Part shown: in pieces, positions 56,784 to 64,000 of the stretch | Numbering within the stretch: the stretch's first letter is position 1 | Layout of the letters: every line of letters begins with the position of its first letter | Source of the DNA: Cryptomeria japonica | Taxonomy: Eukaryota; Streptophyta; Pinopsida; Cupressales; Cupressaceae | Reading direction: 5' to 3' | DNA: 64,000 bases | Assembly (NCBI RefSeq): GCF_030272615.1 | Contig: NC_081414.1 | Span: 814,720,569-814,784,568 of the forward strand | Position numbers and translations under genes: made by a program | Notes under the pieces: model-generated | Told to the model about the DNA's origin: nothing | What the model saw: the letters and a program-made list of their open reading frames with translations, nothing else | The model's database searches: none

Positions 56784-56965
56784 CTTCGTTGTCTGGATTG
56801 CGCAATGGAGTTGACAGCACCATAAAATGCTTTATGCCTCTTCTCATTCTTATGCAACTCAAGAGGGGTGATGCCAAGTGATTGCAGCCTATGACTTAAC
56901 CATCTGATCACAGGGTTGCGTTTAACATCCTCTTTTTGTGGCTGGACACTTTCGCCAACTTTATC
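56784..56965 (-). pseudogene. exon of minus-strand gene relic
   Basis: Bounded by TGTGGCAG at its start and GTGATA at its end. Open throughout: DKVGESVQPQKEDVKRNPV, IRWLSHRLQSLGITPLELHK, AFYGAVNSIAQSRQR. The family is not recognised. Confidence 0.55.
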
Positions 56966-57077
56966 CTGCCACATACAAATGACATCATACGAGTGCTACC
57001 TATTTCATTCCATTGGAATAAGGTAAAGGATGGAATGAGAAGACGGTGGAAGGGATCTTTTCATCTTTGAAACTTAC

Positions 57078-57380
57078 CAAGGGTGGGGAACAGACCAGGT
57101 CTTCAATGGGACACACTGCCCACGAGTTTAGGGAATCTGACAATACATCGGTGAAAGGACCTGGGCAAGGCAACTGGGTATTTGCATCAAAGACTTTGAC
57201 GATGTGAACTTTAGCACAATGTCATGGGAGTGGAATAGTATGACACATTACACCCTTCCCCAAGCCATCAACAATGCCTTCCCCAACCACTTCCCCATTC
57301 ACTAGTAGGTGGACTTCAACTCCAATAGCAACAACGCGAGCATCTTCATTGGCACACTCTTCTTTGTCTTCCACAGTTGC
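57078..57380 (-). pseudogene. DUF8039-like exon
   Basis: 303 bp between an acceptor (ACTGATGCAG) and a donor (GTAAGT). The translation has the DUF8039 pattern: VEVHLLVNGEVVGEGIVDGL, GVMCHTIPLP, then after one TGA HCAKVHIVKVFDANTQLPCP, SDSLNSWAVCPIEDLVCSPP (V-L-v-g-vv-G, C-H-pl, akV-I-v, pLP-p, L-W-P). The single TGA could be a CGA to TGA change. The domain call is from memory of the family pattern. Confidence 0.5.
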
Positions 57381-57777
57381 CTGCATCAGTAACGAGTGAA
57401 CACGCTCGCTTAAATAAAATTCAAATGAATTCATGGTAATTTAGTACAACAGTACCAGAGTAGCTGTCTCTCCTGGCCCATTGCCTCCATCATGGTCACG
57501 GTCTGCATTTCTACATCCATCATCATTTCCCCTAGACTCTTTCTCAATGCTTGTTTCTATCGGATTATGCTGCAAAATGTGACACATTGTACATGAGTGT
57601 AAGTACACATTAAACCCATATGCCTACGAACACTACTGGACCAAGGTCGATGAATTTTAGACGACTAAGGAAATAACTGGAACACAGATAATGGACACAA
57701 ACCACAACATCATAAAAAATGCTCTCCAGTATAACAATGCCCCTCACTGCCTGTTATCCAAAACAAGAGCCCAATAA

Positions 57778-57939
57778 CTATTCATCTCTACTCGTATCCT
57801 CCAACATCTGCCCCAATTGAGTGGAATCCTCTGCAATCTTCTCGCCACTGCATGCACTAAAATTTCCATTCACCGTCTCCTTCAGCTTCTCCCTCGAAAT
57901 AGACTTCTGAAGTTTCTCGTCCAATAGCGTAGCCGACTG
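57778..57939 (-). pseudogene. exon with diverged 63-residue repeat
   Basis: The acceptor TTTTTTTATGCAG precedes 57939. The translation SATLLDEKLQKSISREKLKE then FSACSGEKIAEDSTQLGQML is a diverged version of the repeat encoded next door. Confidence 0.55.
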
Positions 57940-58029
57940 CATAAAAAAAGAGTTACTGTACAGTATAACACACCATGTCATGATATAGCACTACATGTCA
58001 TGCACAATGGCACCGCATTACCTATTCAT

Positions 58030-58735
58030 CTTTTCACCTATCCTCCAACCTCTGCCCCAGTTTAGGAGAGTGCTTTGTAATCTTCTCACCACTACATGCA
58101 CTCAGTTTTTCAATCATCATCTCCTTCAGCTTCTTCCTCCTAAGAGATGTCTGAGATTTTGGACTTGGTTTTTTGGGAACACTACACACGATGTCATCAG
58201 GTAACTGCATTGACTGTTCTTTTCTCATATCGTCCATTGTCTGTCCTAACTCAAGAGACTGCTCCGCAATCTTCTTGCCACTGCATGCACTCAGTTTTTC
58301 AATCGTCGTCTCCTTCAACTTCTTCCTCCTAATAGATGTCCAAGATTTTGGACTTGGTTTTTTGGGAACACTACACATGGTGTCATCAGGCAATTGCATG
58401 GACTATTCTTTGCTCATATCATCCATCATCTACCCCAACTCAGGAGACTGCTCCACAATCTTCTCACCACTGCATGCACTCAGTTTTTCAATCGTCGTCT
58501 CCTTTAGCTTCTTCCTCCTAATAGACGTCTGAGATTTTGGACTTGGTTTTTCGGGAACACTACACATGGTGTCATAAGGAAACTACATTTACTGTTCTTT
58601 GCTCATATTTTCCATCATCTACCCCAACTCATGAGATTGCTCTGCAATCTTCTCACCACTGCATGCACCCAATTTTTCATTTGACGTCTCCTTCAGCTTC
58701 TTTGATGAAACAGATTTATATGTAGAAAATGACCA
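58030..58735 (-). repeat. 189-bp (63-residue) tandem coding repeats
   Basis: The phrase TCTTCTCACCACTGCATGCAC starts at 58081, 58270, 58459 and 58648, exactly 189 bp apart, with a diverged copy at 57837. Each unit encodes, on the minus strand, MQLPDDTMCSVPKKPSPKS, (R/L)RRKKLKET, KLSACSGKKIAE and LGQTMDD. The frame is kept in at least three units. Repeats are Lys/Pro/Ser-rich. Confidence 0.85.
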
Positions 58736-58963
58736 AGGTTTTTGACTTAATTTTTTGTGCACACTACGTTATGTGTCATCCAATACCATGGGACAGTCCA
58801 TGCTCCCTCCATGAACCCCATCAGCCTACAATGACATGGACGGAATAGTCAACATACTACATAGTGTAGTGCAAAGCATACCATGCAATGAAAACACACA
58901 TATGGATAGGCCAACAGACAGTCACCTTCGATGACAAATGTGTTGCGTCATCTGAAGTCAGAC

Positions 58964-59212
58964 TTATTTTTTTTGTGGTATTCTTCTTTTCTTGCTTCCT
59001 TGATGAATCACATGTAGGCTCATTGACTCACATGTTTGTTTCAAGATGTGAAGTCCGCCCTGTTTTTTTCGCAACATTCTTCTTTTTTTGCTTCCCCGAC
59101 AAAATGGGTGCACCCTCTTTTGTTTGATGATTTGAAGCTGGCCTTTTTTTTCTGTAGCATTCTTCTTTTTTTGCTTCCCCAATGGAACAGATGTAGCCTC
59201 ATTCACTGGCAT
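58964..59212 (-). repeat. Lys-rich coding repeats (GSKKRRMLRKK type)
   Basis: ATTCTTCTTTTTTTGCTTCC recurs at about 58981, 59076 and 59159. On the minus strand the units encode GKQKKKNATEKK, GSKKRRMLRKK and GSKKRRIPQKK, basic nuclear-localisation-like runs. Confidence 0.6.
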
Positions 59213-59396
59213 GTTTGTTTTGCGATTACCCTTTGATGCCAGAACCTCCTCACCATGGCCTGCACTATCACTTAGAATCTAGGTACCAGGATAGGATACG
59301 TCAATAAGTCATTCTTCACATGTTTAAAGGAATTTAGTAAATTGCAAAAAAATATGATCACTAAAATTTTAGCTCTATTACAATATTCTTTCTTTG

Positions 59397-59545
59397 CAGT
59401 AAATCTAAAACCTTCTTCCTTCTCGCCTCCCTAGCCAGACTATTATTGTACACTCGCATTGCTTCCTTTATCTCTTCCTTCCCTTCGGTAGGAAGCTCAT
59501 CACATGTTTTAGTTCCATATGTCATACACACCTGGTCAGTGACAT
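59397..59545 (-). pseudogene. basic exon of minus-strand gene relic
   Basis: Open block with CDELPTEGKEEIKEAMRVYN then SLAREARRKKVLDLLQRKN. The helical, charged character suggests a genuine coding exon. The family is unknown. Confidence 0.45.
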
Positions 59546-59929
59546 GTTTTTTTACATACTATGTCATACACCCATTTGGTATTCAATATTAGACTCCCTC
59601 TTTTTCAAGTGCATTAGTGATTTCTTTGTATGATCCGCGTTGCGCTTTTCACTTCCACACTATTGATGACTGCATCGTGCAATCCCTAATAATGGTAGTT
59701 GATGTTTTCTAGCTCTATGCATATTAAGCCTCCCCAGATCCCAAAACTGACGACCTCCATTTTCAGAACACTAACAGAAGAGACAAAAGTAGTGCAACCT
59801 ACCATTGATATGTTCTCTTTTGTGATCGGCCTGTTGCTGCACATAGCCAACATAGACAAAGAGTCATATTCAATTTTGCACTAATCAAGCATTATAAAGA
59901 TAATGCAACATATAATGACTAATAGCGAA

Positions 59930-60219
59930 CCTCCTTGTTACTTGCCCCTCCTTGTTCCTGTTCGCAAGTGCTGACAGAATCACATTGCCATTCAGCCTCC
60001 TACTCTATGCTCACCTCATGTTCACTACGAATGTGCCCTTTTTTACTCTCACTGCCTCGAGCATCAGTATAATCACCCTCATCTACATTTCCAATGGCCT
60101 CATCTTCCTCACTAGCACAACCACTATCATAATGCTCTTCAATAAAATAGCACACATCATTGATCCATTTTATGCCCGTGTATATATCTACATTTCCACT
60201 TATAAATCCCAACTTCTAG
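59930..60219 (-). pseudogene. acidic exon of minus-strand gene relic
   Basis: KLGFISGNVDIYTGIKWIND, CYFIEEHYDSGCASEEDEAI, then RSEHEVSIE and one in-frame TAG before EAEWQCDSVSTCEQEQGGAS. An AG precedes 60219 and a GTTCGC donor-like site follows 59930. Confidence 0.45.
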
Positions 60220-60315
60220 AAACCATGCCATGCAATGATGGAAAAAAATATAATACAATGATAAATAATTACCAGTGTGGTTGTGTAGTCACTGAGAAGC
60301 CAACTTGACAATGGG

Positions 60316-60770
60316 TTCAAAATTGGAGACTCGATTCGTGACTCATTTAGATTTGAATCCCCAACTAGTCCTTGACCTGAAGGCCCATCCCCTGACTCTT
60401 TGGGATTTGGATCCCAACTAGTCCCGCATCTGAAAGCCCAACTCCTGACTCTTTCAGATTTGAATCCTCAACTACTCATGGATGTGAAAGTCCAACTCCT
60501 GAATCTTTCAAATTTGAATCCCCAACTTGTCATGCATCTGAAAGCCCAACTCCCAATTCTTTTAGATTTGAATCCTCAACTAGTCCTGGATACGAAAGCC
60601 TGGCTCCTGAAACTTTTAGATTTGAATCTCCAACTGGTCGTGCATCTAAAAGCCCAAATCCCAACACCTTCAGATTAGAATCCTCAACTACTCCTAGATG
60701 TGAAAGCCCAACTCTTGAATCTTTTAGATATGAATACCGAATTGGTCCCGCATATGAAAGCCTACCTCTC
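60316..60770 (-). repeat. 54-bp (18-residue) tandem coding repeats
   Basis: ATTTGAATCC-like anchors lie at 60351, 60405, 60458, 60512, 60566, 60620, 60674 and 60728 (spacing 54 bp, once 53). The minus-strand consensus is VEDSNLKVLGFGLSDARP. The +1-type frame on the other strand is also open, as expected for 54-bp units, and is a shadow. Confidence 0.85.
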
Positions 60771-60861
60771 TCCTGGGTATATAAATTAGTTCTCCAGTCA
60801 CAAGCATTAAATAGTGACAACACCAAGCAATACTACATGTTGCATAATCCATTAAAACTAA

Positions 60862-61002
60862 TTAGCTTATAGGCAGGCCGATGTCACGTGTCACTGGGAA
60901 GAGAACACGACCAACTTCCAAGAGATCATCTGCCTTTAGCTCCAGTAACCCATAATCAAGATCAACAGTTTCCCTCAACCTTTTTTGCAACGCAATTGAC
61001 AT
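60862..61002 (-). pseudogene. probable first coding block of minus-strand gene relic
   Basis: ATG at 61002: MSIALQKRLRETVDLDYG, LLELKADDLLEVGRVLFP, VTRDIGLPIS, then TAA. The strongly peptide-like composition over 46 codons supports coding. The family is unknown. Confidence 0.4.
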
Positions 61003-62174
61003 GATTGAATTGAAACATAAAAAAAATGCAATTCATATTTTTCACACTATCAATAACACCACACATTCACCACAAATGACACAACCAACACACGATCGGT
61101 TATGCCCACATTCCAATACAAAGTCAGCATGTCGCTGTGTTATGTACAACCCAGCTAATGGTATAGCCATAAACTATCTATGACATTCTGCTCTAGAACA
61201 TATTTCGTTGCAATTGTAATGAAATAATGACTATGATCCATTGCCAACGCTATTAAAAAGGCTTCTTGTGTTCTCCCCATCCAAAACACAACACAAAAAC
61301 TAGACTTTCTTAAGGATTGATAAAGAAGGATGCAAAACACGCTTAACGAATCGGCTGTGTCTATTCTGGCTCCAAAATGGACCTTTTCTACACGTGTTAC
61401 CGACAGGTTAGTCAATCGCAGCCGCTAATTGCAAAATCGATGCTATAAAATGAGTGTGCAGTAATCAAGATGGTCAATCTATGTCAGAGAATACACAGGG
61501 ATTCATTACCATTAACAAAGTCTTTGATGATAATTAATGGGTATAAAGACCTCCAATTCATTTTCGAAAGACACAATTCTTTTGAAACGAGTGTCTATTC
61601 TAAAGCTTCCATCTCTTTTTTGACATTGGAATATTATTATTTATTAAAAATGTAGTCTTAAGTTACGAAACGAAAAAAGGAAAAACACTTTGAAGGATAG
61701 ACACGTGAGGAATTCGCCATGCCAACCCGAGACATTTGAAACAGAAGCCCAAATCACATTTCAAATCGGAGTTGGATCATCAAACACATGTACTTCTCAA
61801 ACATCACGAACATCAATAATCTAGAAATACAAATACACTAGGATGAACATTAACACTCTCATGCAAATCAACAAAATATATATAAATTTATAACACATAG
61901 TTCACAAGAATCAAGATTCTGGTTCATATATTCAACACTGGTTTCATGACTCAAAGATCCATAAATAACAATCAAACTACGTTTAGGTTCAAAAATTATA
62001 TCTTATTGTCTAATATGGTGCATCTATAACATATAATGTAAGGCATCAGCCAATTGTATTGTTCATTTTCATTATTATCAAATTCAGTAAAAGTAAGGAC
62101 ATTAATATTACATGATCAAGAACTGAAATTTATACATACATTTGTATTGCATAAAAAAATTATATACAAAAAAC

Positions 62175-62208
<34 letters not shown>

Positions 62209-63277
62209 ACAAGCGACTTTCAAACGATTGCACGAGACCAAAGATTATTAATAAGGGGACATTACTGTGCAAGTAGTATTAAACAAGGGAGAGAGAGCAA
62301 CAACCTGGGAATGTCTGGACATTTGCCGGGGGACTACTCAATAGTCTTTGAAAATCAACAACCTGCATGGATAACTAATGTTACTGGTATTCTACATTGG
62401 GAAGTACATGCATTTCAAAAGACATAAAAGGAACCTACATGTTCATATATGAAAATCCAGTTTAACATTCAATATAAACTACCACTAAGTAATTTATATC
62501 ACCTAAATTATATCTGTCCATTTGCCATAGTGCCAGAGTTGTCTATATCAACCACCTATTTTCGCACTATTGTTGTGTGCTCAAGGATGGACGCCTCTAT
62601 TCTGACTCAAAATCAACGCTATGGTCCGATGAACACACAACTTAGTCACACATTTTACACTATATTTTACATTCAACGGATGCAATTGGATAACATGTCA
62701 CTAAAATGCAGTACCATTTGTCTATTCTCAAGCCTTTTTATTGACTAAGTCCATCTATTGTAAATTGCATCGTGTGTTAGCCTTTGGCTTTATCGCTGTT
62801 AGCTGCATCAAATCACAACCCATATATGAACAATGGTCCGAGAGGTTGTGTCTCTTTTGGTTCCAAAATAGACAAATCATATAGACTAATAGTGCTGTGT
62901 TAGACAAAAGCAACCATCAAATGCAAAACCTACGATTAAAAACCTGCCACAAACATGGGGTGTTAGTCCCCCCATTCTATTTTTTGCAGCCACAATAGAG
63001 GTGTCCCACTGCGAGAGTAACTTGAGTTTCATGCTAGTTTTTTCTTTGACAAAAGTACCAATTTTTGCAGCCCGTGACCTCTTCTTCCTGCCGAGATGCC
63101 CTCCGAATGTGATTCCTTCATTCGCAAGCTTTTAATGTGCGTGTTATGCACAATAAACTGATGGTAACCATGAAGCATGCCACAACCATCCTTCAGCATG
63201 TCCACATAATTTTACGTGGGCCCCGAGGATTGAAACCAAGAACTCAACAACAAATCCACATCACATACCATGGGTTG
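61003..63277. other. non-coding region with dispersed modules and a (TA) microsatellite
   Basis: No gene. A direct GTTAGTC module lies at about 61356-61465 (TCTATTCTGGCTCCAAAATGG, then GGTTAGTCAATCGCAGCC). An inverted one lies at about 62590-62720. TTGGTTCCAAAATAGAC at 62870 and CAGCCACAATAGAGGTGTC at 62984 are further fragments. (TA)15 lies at 62181-62210. Confidence 0.5.
62181..62210. repeat. (TA)15 microsatellite
   Basis: Thirty uninterrupted bases of TA repeat. Confidence 0.95.
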
Positions 63278-64000
63278 TGTAGCGTCGTAAATTGTACGCA
63301 CTTGCTAGGGTGGTACAATTTCACACCTAGTTTAGCACCCGTCTTGGCGCATTTTGTATTTTGCATTGCATTTCCCCTTTAGCACTTAATTAATTAAATT
63401 AATTAGGTCTAAGGTTCTATTTCATCATCTTCCACATCATAAAGTTGGGCCCTTTCATTAAAGTGTGCCCTTTTCATTTTATTCCTCCAATACATCATTT
63501 AATCAAAAACCCTAATTAGGTCCTATTTTGAACTTGGGGGCTTGATTTCGGGGGTCAAAACATCTCAAAATCACTTGTAACTTTGGGATTCTCTCTAAAA
63601 TCATCATATCCAATGGCCCTAAAAATTTGGTGAAAAGTTGTCAGGACCATGGCGCCCGGAGTGCACATGGTCCCAGACATTTTTCTCAAAATTTTAGGAG
63701 CGCGATCCAATCATAGAATAAAGCTTAACCCCAAGAAATTGGTGGGAGATTCAATCTCTAGGTCGGCCAAAAGTTGAAATTAAGACCTAGGGTTTCATAT
63801 TTAAGAGCTCTCTTTCTTCATTTGAAAGGATCCGAATTTTTGGTTTCAGGGACCCTCTAGGCAGCGAAAGAGCAGATCTTTGAAGACTTCAACAATATTC
63901 AACATTCATCCATCAAGCATTCATCAATTTCATTTATCCATTTAGGGCTTTGAAGACATTGAAGAGCAATAGGGATTACTGACTGAAGATTGGCTTATAC
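63278..64000 (+). repeat. probable LTR running off the right edge
   Basis: Starts TGTAGCGTCGTAAATTGTACG. Composition and layout resemble the other gypsy LTRs: AT-rich U3, a TATTTAAG TATA-like box near 63811-63818, and a TTC/CAT-rich transcribed part with repeated CATTCATC words near the edge. There is no second copy in view, so the call rests on this layout. Confidence 0.4.

Larger units (their letters stand above)
55299..61002 (-). pseudogene. multi-exon minus-strand gene relic with DUF8039-like domain, coiled coil and protein repeats
   Basis: Several minus-strand segments have good coding character and plausible GT-AG borders, though the full exon chain is unresolved. In order: MSIALQKRLRETVDL block (60862-61002); 18-residue repeats (60316-60770); acidic exon (59930-60219); Lys-rich exon (59397-59545); Lys-rich repeats (58964-59212); 63-residue repeats (58030-58735); exon 57778-57939; DUF8039-like exon (57078-57380); exon 56784-56965; terminal coiled-coil exon (55299-55975). 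In-frame stops, mostly TAG, and uncertain intron phases show it is inactive. Such DUF8039/coiled-coil proteins are, from memory, often transposon-associated in plants; a captured host gene is the alternative. Confidence 0.5.

Noticed and set aside
58173-58532. Plus-strand frames across the 189-bp repeats
   Set aside because: A 189-bp period keeps all frames open; the minus frame has the better composition and flanking exons with splice sites.
60400-60678. Plus-strand Leu/Gln-rich repeat protein over the 54-bp repeats
   Set aside because: The period is a multiple of three, so both strands stay open; neighbouring exons are on the minus strand.

Overview
The window looks like intergenic chromatin from a very large, retrotransposon-rich seed-plant nuclear genome. 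A gymnosperm (conifer) is my best guess, from the giant Tat/Ogre-type elements, the depth of nesting and the lack of any intact host gene. The species cannot be named from this sequence. Everything recognisable is transposon-derived and broken by stops, frameshifts or nested insertions. I found no intact protein gene, tRNA, rRNA or CRISPR array.

Layout. (1) 1-1610: the 3' end and 3' LTR of a Ty3/gypsy element that enters from the left edge. (2) About 1620-6614, minus strand: a decayed Ty1/copia element (one LTR, gag, protease, integrase, RT and RNase H fragments). (3) 6615-12473: a cryptic CGATGAG-rich stretch, then a Mutator-like (MULE) transposase pseudogene with introns and a SWIM finger, then an unrecognised coding-like remnant. 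(4) 12474-39215: one 26.7 kb Ty3/gypsy element of the Tat/Ogre type, with matching LTRs and a target-site duplication. Its reverse transcriptase is split by a complete 7.7 kb copia-type element (20903-28605, TSD ACATT). Its 3' region holds an inverted solo LTR and a roughly 2.15 kb ANTISENSE plant-mobile-domain (PMD) reading frame. (5) 39216-40396: flank with tandem and foldback-like repeats. (6) 40397-53465: a second, older Tat-type element with a 5' LTR but no 3' LTR, flanked by about 620-bp direct repeats. (7) 54.1-61.0 kb: a minus-strand, multi-exon pseudogene with a DUF8039-like exon, coiled coil, 63-residue and 18-residue tandem repeats. (8) 61.0-63.3 kb: non-coding DNA with inverted copies of a dispersed GTTAGTC module. 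(9) 63278-64000: the start of another LTR running off the right edge.

How the parts relate. Both Tat-type elements encode gag, aspartic protease, a G-patch-like linker, RT, two successive RNase H domains and integrase in that order. They also share a conserved untranslated leader of about 0.7 kb. The larger one repeats its short GCGCTTTTG leader array in inverted orientation, upstream of the antisense PMD frame, which suggests a second, antisense transcription unit inside the element.

The most unusual object is the nested copia-type element. It has LTRs, an initiator-Met primer site, a gag-like protein with four zinc-knuckle motifs and a polypurine tract, but no pol. In place of pol is one 1,127-codon frame of unrecognised family, preceded by a TATA-like box and leader. 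That frame is interrupted by 13 stops (8 of them TAG) and no frameshift.
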